From: Cucumis sativus | Taxonomy: Eukaryota > Streptophyta > Magnoliopsida > Cucurbitales > Cucurbitaceae | DNA length: 64,000 nt | Reading direction: 5' to 3' | Assembly (NCBI RefSeq): GCF_000004075.3 | Contig: NC_026660.2 | Span: 10,788,001 to 10,852,000 of the forward strand | In this document: positions 14,201-27,699 of the stretch, in pieces | How the letters are laid out: every line of letters begins with the position of its first letter | Position numbering within the stretch: position 1 is the stretch's first letter | Position numbers and translations under genes: made by a program | Notes under the pieces: model-generated | What the model was told of the DNA's origin: nothing | What the model saw: the letters and a program-made list of their open reading frames with translations, nothing else | Database searches by the model: none

Positions 14201-17200
14201 GATTCAGGGTTTGATCTAAAATCAATTCTGCCCTTAAGGTACTCTTTTTTGAATTCTGAATGTCAGCCCTAGTTGGAGATGAAGAAGCTTGGCCTAGGGT
14301 ATCTTTTAACTTTAAAATTCAGAATTTTGAGGATTTTGGTCTAACAACATCTTTGTCTTTTCTAGAGCCTTTTCTAAGATCTCCTTCAAGTTTCTTCAAG
14401 AAGGGAAGTGGGGATTTCTTTCATTTTGTTTGCTTTTTTTATGTACCTCTTAAACCAGATCTGGTTGAGGGCGCATGAGATGAAGAAGATAAAGACGAAG
14501 ATGAGAGACGACCTATATTTGATGAAGGAATTTTGGGAGCTATTTTGTTTCTCATTTCTTCTTTTGTCTTCATAACTCCTTAAAAGTTATTTTGGTTACT
14601 TGTAAAAGCTTAAAGTTAGTAAATTTAAATCTACTATTCTCAAGACAATGGTATTTGGAAGGAAGAATACAGGTCGTCTTGAGAAGGGAAATTAAAAAGG
14701 ACAGAAAAACAACGTTTGAAAAGACGATTGCTGAAACATGTTATTGGTGAATATTTGTTCTGTTATTTTTTCTCCTCTTTTTAATATAAAAGTTCCTTAC
14801 TACCTTAAGTGGGATAATTGTTTAACTCTATAGATTTAGAGCCTGTTTGGATTGACAAGAGAAAAAAATGTTTTTCAAAATTCATTTTTATTTAAACTCT
14901 TTGATAAGAACTATTTAAGATAAACTTTGAAAGTGCTTACATAGATATTTAGAGGGGTTGCCAAGCACTCCAATTTTTTTCCAAAATAACTTACTTTCAA
15001 AATTAACACTTGAAAAGTTAAACCAAACACACCCTTAGTTCTCAAGTAAATTTGTAGGGTTTTAACATTCTAAGTTGCTAGTCTCAGGGGTTTAATTCAT
15101 TTCTTCACATTTCTTCACTTTATCATGTCCTGATAACCACCAAGTCAACCCATCGTGGTTAGCTCCGAGACAATCTTTTAATTTCTTCTTCAAAAGAAAA
15201 GAGAAAAATAACCATCATGGGTTAGCCTAGTGGTAAAAAGGTCAATAACTAACTAAGAGGTTATGGGTTCGATCCATGGTGGCGACCTTCATAGGAATTA
15301 ATTTCTTATGGGTTTCCTTGGCGCCCAAATGTTGTAGGGTCAGGCGGGTTGTCCCATGAGATTAGTTGAGGTGCGCGTAAGTTGGCCCAGACACTCACGA
15401 ATATATAAAAAATAAAAAAAAGAGAAAACAGAAGAGAAAATCATGATAGATCCAGTTAATAAGCTAGAAGTGTTTGAGCATTCAGAAATAGGTTGTTACA
15501 ATTGAACTGATAAAGACTCCATGCTATACTGGCTTGTGGTGTATATATGCAATCTAACATTACATTACTATGCTATTTTTGATGTATAACCTGTTCCTTT
15601 CCGTATATAAATATATTTTCTATTTGTAGGCAGAACTTTTTGACAAGTTTCTTCATGGTTCCACATTAGAGGAATGCTATTCAGTTGTTGCGTCTGTTGC
15701 AAATCGATGGCTTGATCTTCTAGATGTAAGTAGAGTTTAAACTCAATATTAAATGTCAAAATATTGTATTCTGGAAGCTTCTCTTGAAATCTGAAGTGAA
15801 TGAGGATCTTCTCCTTTAATATGGTTTAGAGTATGATCAGCGTCAAAATATCAATATTTAAATTGCTTCAAATTTATGTTCCCCTTTTCATGCTTCTTCC
15901 CGTCAGAATCAAGGAAAAGATATTGCAGATAGTGAGTTGCTTGATTATATATCTGAATCAAGTACCATGAGCAAGTCTTTGGTAGACTACGGGGAACAAA
16001 AGTCTTGTGCTGTTACCACTGCCAGACGTCTTGCAGACTTTCTTGGTGATACAATGGTCAGGGATAAAGGCCTACGTTGTCAATACATAGTTGCATGTGA
16101 ACCTAAGGTATATGTTGTATGACTTTCTTCTTTTCTCTTCTGGAAAAAGTTTCCCTTTTATTTTTTTTAGTTTCATTAAAAACTCTTTTGGAGTTTGAAC
16201 TACATCAAGTTTATCTAAACTTCTTGATAAATTAAAAATTTTCCATCTGTTCAGCTTCTAGGCCAATTTGCTGATTCATTCTTTTGTTGATAATATGATA
16301 GGGTACTCCTGTAAGTGAGCGTGCTCTTCCAGTTGCAATCTTTGAGACTGATGCAGGTAAAAATTCAGGGAGGATTTTTATTTTTTTACACTTGATTCTA
16401 CTTTTTTTAGTATATTTTAAACTTGACTTCTATAATTAACTTGCAGAGATAATGAAATTTTATGTACGTAAATGGTGCAAAATTTCATCTGAAGTCGGCA
16501 TCCGATCCATCATTGACTGGTCCTACTACAAGCAACGCTTAAGCTCAGCAATTCAAAAGATTATAACAATTCCAGCAGCCATGCAAAAGGTTTGCTTGTT
16601 GATATCTATTTGAATTTGAGTGATCAATCTTGTTTTCTTACTATGAAAAATATTTTTTTAGGTTGCAAATCCTGTTCCTAGGGTGGTCCATCCTGATTGG
16701 TTACATAAGAAAGTTCGAGAGAAGGATGATAAATTTCGGCAACAGAAAGTTGCTGATATGTTTGCATCCTCGAGCAGAGTTAAATATTCAAAGAAGAATA
16801 GTGATGTTAGCTGCAGCAAACATGCTGTGGATGAAGATAATTCTGAAGATTTAGAAGATTTTCAAAAGAAAACAAGTTCTACAAATGGCCCCAAACCAGT
16901 TGTCCGATGTTATGATGTCAAAGGCAAGAAACATTCACTTACGAGCGATATTGAAACAAACTCCGAAATGCAGGAGAATTTTAATGATGGAGGATTTGAG
17001 CCTTCTTCACCCGTGGATGTTGAAAACATAGACAAAAATGTAGATTACAGTGGATGGCTTGAATTGAAGAAGCGAAAATGGAAGGATACTTTAGACAGGA
17101 GGAAGAAGCAAAGGTATGTTGTCTTCAGTCAGATAAAATCACAAATATTGATTTTGGTGGCTGAAAATTTCTATGTAATTGGTATATGGTATCTGAATGA

Positions 17201-20200
17201 TGGAGAATACCGAATGTGCAGAATCTAAAAAAACAATATAAAGGAGAAATTTATGCAATGTGCTATAGAGATGCTATTGTAGATCGAAGCTTTTATTTTG
17301 ATGTGTTCTTATCAATGAGAGAAAATATTCTATCTCAGTGAAAATTGAACAGTATATAATATATTGTCATATTATGTATTCAAAGAGGTAGGTGATGCAT
17401 TTAGCACAGGACTCTTCTTTGAGTCTCCGAAAGTGAGTATTTTAGGTTGGATGCAATTCAATAGAAAGTGAATGTGGGTTTGGTTTTCAGTATATTATTG
17501 GGAAGTTCCATTGCCAATGCTCTGGTATCAGTTATCTTTCATTTGCATGTGAAAATATATGGGTATTTATAGCTTCCCGTGGGTTTCTTGTCATGCTGGA
17601 TTGTTTTACTATTTTATGGAACATAGGTTTAGAAGAAACAATATAGCTCTCAAGGAAGTGGGAAAGGTCTAGGCTCTAGGTCGAGGCTTCAAGTGGATGT
17701 ATTTCTACGATTTCCTTTTTGTTTCTGAGAATAAGTTGTTTAGGAATTTTTTCCAATAACAATTGGATCTCTTCTCTCCAAAAAAAAAATGGAGCTCCTT
17801 TTGGTAGAATCTTTTTTTTTTTTTTTTTTTTTATAGGGCAGGTGTGTTTTCAGTCGCTTTACTCTACATGGCTACCATTTCTCTTGTACTTCCATTCTTA
17901 ATTTAAACCGGTTTTTTTTGTCAAATTGGTGTTGTTCATTGCAACTCTGAAAACCAGGTTTTCTTTTTTGAAAAAGAAAAAACAAATAGATACACAAAAG
18001 CTCTCAGATCCCTGATTCCCTGTCAATGAGTTATGGTTTGCAAGTTTGTGTGTATTTTAGCTATATGGTGGCAATTTATATCCAAACTTTAAGCAAGATA
18101 TCATTTATTTTGGCAGGTTAGTAAATTCAAGGACTCCACTTGCTGCTAATAATGTTACAAGGGAGTTAAATGGTGCTACAAATAATAAAGATGCTCCTAG
18201 AACAGGTGTTGGTTCATATTTTAAGAGGCATGAAGGATCTGTAACTCGCTGCCATTGGCAGGTATTGTCATTTTTGTTACTTTTTAGTGTTTATCTGAAT
18301 TCTCAATTTGTTTCTCACTTGGCCCTGTATTGTATTTCAGATTTTACAGCTTGTTCATAGTCCACAGAGTGGCCAATATTTTGCTTGGGCTGTCGTGGAA
18401 GGAGTTATGCTAAAGATCCCTATTAATGTTCCTAGAGTTTTTTACCTTAATTCTAAAGCACCTATTACAGATGAATTTGTGGGCAGGCGTGTGAATAAAA
18501 CTCTTCCCCATGGAAGGCACAGTTATAACCTGTATGAGGTATTTTAAGATTGTTATTGAAATTCAGTATCTTGTTTCTATATAAATTACTGGTTTGGAAG
18601 TTGTTTTATTTTTATATTTGTTTTTTAAAATTATAACTACAGGTTGTGACTGATGAGGGTCAATTTAGGACACAGAGGAATAAACTTGCAGCCCTACTTG
18701 CGGATCCAGAAGTAGAGGTCAATATCATTAGTTTGGTTTATTTTATTATGGTCTCGTTCTCTTATTATACGTAGATCAATCATTGTGGTGGACGTGGTAA
18801 TGATATGATGCATATTAATTTGGCTTGCAAAGTAACTGGAGTCAGGACTGGAATATTTTTAGATAAAAAAACATGTAAGTGAAAAAATATATTATGGATC
18901 TTTTGTTCTTGGCTCCATCAGTTTTTAATTAATTACTTAAAGAAGATAGCTTCTAGCTAGCTAAAATCAGGGAAAGAAAGGATAGTTCTTGTCTTCTAGA
19001 TCTTAAGTTGTGTTCACATTTTTATTCTTCCTTTTAAAGTTATGAAGTATTTTCACTCTTTAAAGCAGTTACTTCTGTGTGAGCAGTAACCAGTCAAACT
19101 ATTGACAAGAGGATGTAGTTGAGGGCTCATAGGACTAGTTGTGTATCCCCTATTGTTTCATCTTGTTTGAATATCTTTGAGTTTAAGGTTTTCATGTGTG
19201 CAAGTCTAGTTGGTTTCGTGTCTATAAAACATACTTTCTGTTTGCAAGAGATCACGAGATTTACATGGAAGGAAGACTGGGAATACTATTAAATGTGTTA
19301 GCGTAGGATGTATATTTCCTAAAACATGAATTCAAGGGAAGAAAAAGTCCCTTTAGTTATAATGCCTGTTGTATACCGTTTTGCACATGATAAAGAAAGG
19401 AATTGGGTTGACATCTTAGAGATTTCTAAAAGAAACGCAGCAGCTTGGTGTTCTTCAAATGCAGAATTCAAAGATTACTCCATTCAAGACATCGGCCTCA
19501 ATTGGACTCCCTTCATCGGATGAGTTTCATTGTAGTTTCCCCCGTTTGCCAGTTCAGAACTAGTGCTTCTGTAGTTTGGATATGTATTTCTGCCGTTATG
19601 TTTTTACTTTTCAGCCTTGCTTTTATCTACCGTAGGTAGCTTCTGTTGTAATTTTGGTTGTTACTTTGATCTTTTCATGACCTAAGTATTGTTATTGTAC
19701 TTTGGTCTTTTCTTTGTATTTTGGATATGATGAGGGTGCTATGGGGGTGTCAACCTAGTTGAGATGTCCCGGGTACACCTACTGATCCTAGCTCTATCTA
19801 TCTATCTCTCTCTCCCCCTTTCTTGACTTCCCTTTTATTCTCATTGTATAGCTCTCTTGTACATTGAGTTTATTAATAATAAAGAAGCTTGTCTCCTTTT
19901 CAAAAAAAAAAATTATCAATTTATTATTTGTCAACTTTTAGCTGTGTGAGTGGATTTTCTGTGCAAATAGAAAAATGCCTTCACTATGATGTTAAATTCA
20001 AACTCTGTTTTTTTTTTGCGGCAAAGTGCTGTTTTCAGCTTCAACAGGATTCTGACCCGTTCTTTGATCAGGGAATCTATGAAAGCAAGGTACCATTAGA
20101 GTTCAAGTCCATCTTTCAGATTGGCTGTGTCTGTAAAGTTGATAAAACTGCTAAAAAGCGAAACATTCAAGACGGATGGAGTCTGGATGAACTGCAAATG

Positions 20201-23200
20201 AAGACTACAACAGAATGCAGTTATCTGGAAAAGTCAATCTCTTTCTTCTATGTGTATCATAGGTAACTTTTTGAATTGGTATACCACTGTAATATTTACA
20301 TTATCTATAGCTGTCTAAATGAAAATTATCTTTTACTAAACGTCTTCTGCTTAATATCTTCAAGCAGCTACTATTTCCAGAAGAGTTCTTGTTTAGTGTT
20401 TCTACGACCTATAACATTTTTTTTCAACCAAGAATTAGGTTGATTTTTTTTTATTTTAAAAAAGTTATGTTTGTTGTATGTCTTGGACATGGATCACCTG
20501 TTTTCTCTGGATATGAGTATTGATCCATGTAGACTAATTATGAATCAAAATGCTGAAATAGCATCATCATTGTGTTATATCAAAACCGATATATATTTTT
20601 CTGTGAGATTTGTCTTATATTGCAATGCAAAGATCAATTCTGCTAACAATTTTCCCTCTACTTTTAGCATTTCCGAAGGAAGAGCTATCTTCGTCACCTT
20701 TTTTCCCTCCACAAGGTCAATATTTGTGGTCGTGGTTAATCCTTACCAGAACAAAGACTTGTCATCAACTTTTCTTGAAAGGCAATTTCGTGAAGCTTCT
20801 CAAATGCTGTCTGGTGAATCACAACCTCCTAAGAGTGGTATAACTTACAAGGTAAACTCGCGAGTCCTTCCAAACTTATACATCCTATGTGATTTGATAT
20901 AACCAAATTATGGTTCTTCAAAATATCTAGGCAATGGGGTTATCAAACTAAAAATGCCTGAGGAGGATTGGATATATATTATATCCAAGGAATGAAATGT
21001 GGATGTCGACAGAAATGTCGAGGTCCAGATTTTATGAAAATGTTGATGGAAATTTCCTTGGAAACTTTTAAGAAAACCGTGGAAATTGATGGAAACTGCT
21101 GAAATATATGTTAAACTTTATTGAGGGTTAATTACACTATAATCGATTTTTTTAAATTATGTCTAAAAAACTAAGACAATATTTATCTGTAAATGTTGAT
21201 GCAAGTACGAATTTTGGAAAAAATATAGAAATTGATTAGAATAACTTGGATGGTCTCATTAAACTTTAATTTTGCTTAATTATACTATAATTGATCATTG
21301 GGTAAAGAATATAAATGACAAACTGCTAAAAATATTTACAAAATATGACAACATTTTAGATTCTATCAATGTTAGACACTGATAGAATCTAAAATTTTGA
21401 TATATTTTGGTTCATTTTGTTATATTTGAAAATGTGCCTTGATCATTTTTTACTATCATATCTAAATATATGTATTATTTATATTGAAATGTCGATTGAG
21501 GTGTCAACGTTAGCAAAATATTTTTAAAAAATTATAGAAATGTAGATATAGATCAAAAGAGTGATTTGTGTAACAATATCTACAAAATATCCAATATAAT
21601 AAAGTTACAAAATACAGGGGTAATATTTTATATATCTTTATACAATATTGTATAGATATTTGGCTGATTTATAACAAAAATGGCTTTGAATTTTGTACTG
21701 GGTCAAAAATACCCCTAAACTAAAAAAAATTCAAACAGAGCTAAAAAATACCTTATCATTAGACTTAAAAAAATCTAAAAATAACATTACAATTAGTATG
21801 TGAATTGATCCTATTAATACTTCTAAACTTTCAAAAGTTGCATTAGTCCTTTAGCTTTTATTAAAATAAAAGTTTAAAATGTTAAAGGGTTAATCTAACT
21901 AAATTTGCCACAGCCCATTAACTTAATTTTAGGTCAATCAGTGACTTATCATGGTATTAGAATCCATGAAGCCCAATTAGGGATTTGGTCCAAAATAACA
22001 AAAATTGGGATCCGATTCAAGAATAATGAACCCAAAGAGGCACCATCTCAAGGGAGCATGTAAAGGATCCTACATTGAAAAGATCGAAGGACCTCATAAT
22101 CTATATAAGATAGATGGACATTGCCAATTGATTTTGAGATGGAACTTTGTGCTATCTTATATTGTATTGGAGTAGAAGGTTTTGTGTTTGAACCCCTGTA
22201 ATGTCATTTCGTCTCAAATTGATATTTGTTGATTTTCACTTTATAGGTCTTCTATAAATTTTCAAACCCACTAGTGATGGATGTCAAAGTGTAGATATAC
22301 CATAACCTATTAGCTTAAGCTTTTAAGTCAATCGGTGATTTAACCAAAAGAAAAAAGAAAACTACCCTTACCATTGGACTAGGTGGAACTTGATCATTGC
22401 CCGTGGTGTCTAAAATAAAGTCATATCATATAATTTATATTTTTCATATAGATTAATAGCTTATTTGTGGATATCTACTTCAACTATTGCTTGTGCTATC
22501 AGTAGGTGCGAAATTTTTGGTGCTTCAACTAAACCAGCCTTTTTTTTGTTTTATTCTATATATTTATTTATTTTTAGTTCTTAAAGTCTAATCACATTTT
22601 TCTTGCATTCAATTTATAGGTAGACTATGTTGTTAACATCAAAGAAGCTGAAGTGATTTTGCAAAGATCAATAACAGAACACAGGTTTAGTCATTGTTCA
22701 TTCTTTATGCAAGTGCTTTCAAACAGGGAAAATTTTGGAAATGATGAGGGGGTTTCCCCTAATAAATACTTGTTTCCGATTATCTCTTAATCATTATACC
22801 ATTGATGTTGGCCTATTTTATTCTGAAATATATGTATTATCAGTGTTATGAATATCTTTTGCTTTGCTGCTCTATGTTTAATGCCTATTGCTTTCAAGGT
22901 TTATTTATTTATTTTATTTTTAATTTTAATGCCTTGTGCAACAATAATAATTCATAGGAGCTTAAACCATGGACCTACTCTAGCTGTAATTCAATGCCCA
23001 AGTGTACAACGGCTGAAGTCAGGTGTGAGAGTATTAGATGATTTTCCATGTGTGACCATCCCTTCTAATGCTCGTGATAACCAATATCAGGTAGTCTTCT
23101 AATCTGTAGCTTCTTTACTTTGTAGGCTATACTTGAGTTATGATTTTATTTAAACTCAATCTGAAATAGAAATTTATCCATGTGAAGTATCAATTATTTT

Positions 23201-26200
23201 ATCGTAGTTAGAAGGAAATAAGGCATTGCCAGATTCGCTTAGTACCCAAGCCCTCTGGTTACTCTCTGCACTGCATTTGGTTTTTTTTTTTTTTCCTTTT
23301 TTTAGAAGACAGCAAGAGAAGTAGGAAATATTGAGTTTCCATAAGATTTGTGTACGATATATTCGGATAAGTCAATACCTGAGCCTCTCTTCATGAACTC
23401 AGTAAGAATAGTATATGTGTCTACAAATATACAAACTCTAACTTGTGAAGTGTTCAGATTTCTTAAACTATGAACATGAATTAGATGCATTGCATTGTGT
23501 GATGTGTACGCATTACAGGTTCTTGGTTGGCAACAAACAGCTGCAAAGATTGGAATGCAACGCTGTGCTGCATCATCCCAATGGTTGAATGAGAGAATCT
23601 CTCTTGCAAGATATGCCCATGTAACTTCATTTTCCTCCAAATTTTTTAATTGTAAGAGTGTTGATGTGAACCTTACTTTTGGAATCATATTTGGCAGGTA
23701 CCATTAGGAAATTTTGAACTTGATTGGTTAATTTTTACGGCAGATATATTTTTTTCAAGAGCATTACATGATCAACAACAGGTTTTTATTTTGAACTTTT
23801 ATCTTTAAATTCGTTTTTTTATATTTACTTGTTGGCTTGAAAATTTTAGTTGATTGATTTAGAAGTTTCCGAAAAAAATTGCCTTCATCAATTTTCTTTT
23901 CCTTCTTTTTCATACTATGGTTTCATTAGACTTTCCCGAAGTTGAGAATTTTAAAATTTGATACTTAGGTACTTTGGATATCCGATGATGGTGTTCCAGA
24001 CATAGGAGGCATTAACATAGAAGATGTGTGTTTCGCTGATGAGGTTTGTTACTTAGATGGCGCTTGTAATCTGTGAAGTTTAGACCTCGCCCTATCTACT
24101 ACAAACTAATTGAACAATCATATTTTTGGATTCTATATTTAAAGCAATTTCATATGCACATACTCACTCTTTACTTTACCCTCTTTCAATGGGTTTGCCA
24201 TTGGTTTCTTTTTAATAGGTCCAACAACCTATTCTGACGTACCCTGGAGCATATAGAAAAGTTTCTGTGGAGTTTAAGGTTGAGTATCTGTATTCATGCA
24301 TTCCTTTCATAATAAAAGTTCAAGTGACAGTATTTAAGCATCTCTACCCCAATCCGTGCAGATCCATCATTTGGCTGTCAATGCTCTGCTGAAGAGCAAC
24401 CAAGTGAATGAAATGGAAGGAGGCAGTTTGTTTGGCTTTGAACGTGATATTCAATGTGGGGCTCAATTTTCTAATGAAGAAGGTGGCTTTGATGAGGCTG
24501 CTTCATGTGCTCCGGCATTTCGTGTCCTGAAACAATTGATACAAAGGTGTCTTACAGATGCAGTTACATCTGGAAATGTATATGCTGATGCAATTTTGCA
24601 GCATCTGTACAGATGGATTTGCAGGTTTCTGCTTTTTGACTTAATGATTCTATCTCATGTCAAACATGGCTCGTTGACAATGTTCATTTGTTTTTTGCTT
24701 TTGTTTTGCAGCCCCCAGTCAAAACTTCACGACCCAGCTCTTCATCGTTTGTTCCACAAGGCATGAATGCTCTTAGAAGCTAAATAAACTTTTAGTTAAT
24801 TCAAAAAATATTTTTAGTTGGATTTTCTACCATTTATGTGTACTATTAGTTGTCAACATTTGATCTTTATTGTCTTTATTATTACTTTTATTTGTTATGG
24901 ATCATTCTTCAATATAAACAATTTAAAAGTTGCATGGTTTAATCTACAATATATTTTTATCATCTCAAATTTAAAATGATACCAAGGTAGGAGGTTATGT
25001 GTTCTAACTCTTGTAGTATCATTTTCACTCGACATGGGATTTCTACTTGTTGGGCATTCAACAACAAATTCAACACATTGATACAATTAAACTTACTCTA
25101 ATTCATTAGGTTAAACAGCTTGACTGATTAGTAGGCTATGGAAGTCATCTTTAAACCAGCTCGAGGAGCGTTGAAATTTCTACTGTTTTTCTGTAATAAG
25201 TTGTCAATAATTGATTTTTGTTGTCATTATTCTTTTCTTTTTATATGTAATAGGTCTCTCTTCTATATAAAAAGCTGTAAGTTGCATAGTTTAATATACC
25301 CTCCACTGCATTTGTTTTAAAAGAAGAAAAACACTCGTCTGCACATCATGCCTTGTTGTAGTTATTTACTGTTTCTAATTAAATATTTTGTATCAAGGAT
25401 TTCTTATAAAAGTTTATGTACTTTTTATTTGTAACCAGTGCAGTTTCGATGGACTGACCTACTCTTTGAAACTTCTTATTATAATTGTTGCTGTTAGGTT
25501 ATGCAAAAGGTGTTTGCTCTTTTGTTGGCTGAGCTACGCAAATTAGGCGCCACCATTATATTTTCAAACTTCTCAAGAATTATTATAGACACGGGAAGGT
25601 TTGATCTCTCTTCTGCCAAAGCATACTGTGATAGCTTGCTGAAAACAGTGAAAACAAGGTTCTTCTCTTTTACTTGATTTTTCATAAAGCACGCCTAGTT
25701 TGTAGTCTGTTTTTTCTTATTCTTTTTCCTTTTATTTAGGGATCTGTTCGAGTGGATTGAGCTGGAACCATTACAGTTCTGGCAGTCCCTGTTGTTTATG
25801 GATAAGGTTTGATTACATCATATCTGAATGTTCATGATTCCCTTTGTTCTTGTCTTGAGTCAACCATCTCCACTCGGCTGTCTTCTTGATTAAGTTTGCT
25901 TGTTTTTTTTTTCTTTTTGTTTCCGGTGGAGGGTGGTGGTTGGAAGTTTGGAACATTTTATTACTCTACAGCTTTTCCCAAATACATTTGCCAACTTACT
26001 CTTCTGGCATTATTTAATCATTTGTGAAAATCCAATATATTTGTTTGTCTTTAGTTTTAGCTTGTACTTCGATGGCTGTTGGCCAATCTTAGAAATGTTA
26101 ATACAGGTCCCACACATGAAGACACTCTCTCGAGTATTATTTTTCCTGCAAGTAGCGTTTTTCATACTGACATACAAGTCATCTCAGAAGATCTTGAGTT

Positions 26201-27659
26201 TAAAGAATCTTAATTTATATACAGCTTTTGTTGAGGATGATATATTCTACACCATTTCATTTTTTGTCTTTTAATTATTTTAATTGTTAAGATCTGGTTT
26301 GATAACCATTTTGTTTTTGAAAATTAGACCTATTTTCTCCCCCACAGCTTACAATGATTTGCATCTTTCTTAAATACAATGGTTGCATCTTTCTTGAAGT
26401 CAAGTTCCAAAAACAAAAACAACTTTTTGAATGCTACTTTTTGTAGTTCTCAAATTTTGGCTTGATTTTTTAAACCATTGGTAGAATGTAGATAACAAAG
26501 AAAAAAGTTGGAGATGAAAGTAGTGTCTATAGACTTAATTTTTTTTTAAAAAAAATGGATCATCCTTTCAAAAAAGGAAAAAAAACAGAAAAATGGTTAC
26601 AAAATGAGGCCTAAGCTATTTAAGCTTTTTCCCTCCCAATTTCTATTATACTATTCAAAGAGATAATTTTTATCTGTCACTTCTATAATAGTATAACTAT
26701 GGTGGAATCCGGGCAAAAGATGATGAGAGCACAGATGTTGAATCTCAAGTTGATATAGTGGCCAACTGGAACATTGCCGAGTATCTGCCCAAGAAGATTC
26801 AGGTAGCTTTAATACTTGAGGTTTGATAGTTACTTGCTCGGGGATTGATAGGTTGAAGAATTCCTGTGAGCTGTCAGTAGCAAGGAATTTATTCGACATT
26901 AGAGTTAAATCTGTCACGTTTATTTGGGACCAAATAAATTCTGATTGCTTTGATTTGTCTTCTTCTGGACATTGTAGGATCACTTTGATTTTATCATCTC
27001 CCAGTTTTTGTATATTCCATGGGATTATGCAACCAAGCAAGCTGCAGCAAGAGCATCATTGCAGCGTGATGACACATGTACCCCATCCATTACTGTTTTA
27101 GCTGCTGAATCATTTGAATCACATGTGACAGAACATCTGAAAGAACAGGTATTATAATTTCTCCTGCAAGTATACTCATGTTTTTCTCAAAATTTCGTAA
27201 TCAGATATTTATTATGTGCATCTTGATTCTCAGCTAAGCTCTTACTTCAGTGACAAAATGTTGGGAATTGTTCGGGATATTGTTCTTCATATGAAAGGGA
27301 AGGAGAAGAACACCCAGGATGGTTTGCCAGAACAACCTCCTGGTAATATCTACAAAGGAGATGCTGCTTTGGAATTCATTAAGCTCGTCTGCTCTGTTTT
27401 GGCAATTGATCAAAATGTCCAGCATGACGTTCTGGTATCATCATCTTGATCCAAGCTTCACTTTAATTGTGTAGCCCATTATTTTAAAATTTTAATTTTA
27501 TGAGATTATATTATTTTGAGGGCCAATGTTTTGAGAAGTCCTTCCAGGCGCATGCCTAGGCTCTAGGCTCACAAAAGAAGGCGCACACCACATCTTCTAT
27601 GAAGCCACAAGGCCCAAAGCATTGGCCTTGGGGGCAAAAACACAATTAATAGGGTTTTC

Positions 27660-27699
<40 letters not shown>

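Larger units (their letters stand above)
9145..15629. other. 6.5-kb POL2A intron filled with nested repeats
   Basis: The intron lies between exons ending ...KVFQ (9144) and starting AELFDKF (15630), with GT and AG at the ends. Order of contents: unique sequence, LINE (9339-13076), 198-bp tandem duplication (13187-13577), unidentified repeat-like sequence (13590-14600), MITE-like element (14841-15034), SINE (15208-15417). No cellular exon is visible inside it. Confidence 0.85.
5375..17113 (+). other. POL2A: POL2A exons 8-24 in window: polymerase core
   Basis: Exons: 5375-5551, 5735-5848, 6126-6230, 7074-7192, 7285-7426, 7494-7588, 7950-8055, 8156-8235, 8337-8513, 8687-8771, 8859-8939, 9001-9144, then after a 6.5-kb intron 15630-15725, 15907-16107, 16302-16356, 16447-16589, 16662-17113. 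Motif A is in 6126-6230. The first three CysX cysteines (CTAC...TC) are in 7074-7192 and the fourth (GICMREN) is in 7494-7588. Motif B lies in 8156-8235 and motif C (DTDG) in 8337-8513. The last exon ends the core with [15 protein letters not shown] and a charged, poorly conserved linker. Confidence 0.92.

Noticed and set aside
20471..20902. 143-codon plus-strand open frame as a separate gene
   Set aside because: It reads a POL2A exon (20668-20851) in another frame plus intron sequence.
23302..23688. 128-codon minus-strand open frame
   Set aside because: Antisense of POL2A exon 23519-23620 and its intron; no family resemblance.
26651..27040. 129-codon minus-strand open frame
   Set aside because: Antisense shadow of POL2A exons 26692-26802 and 26978-27148.
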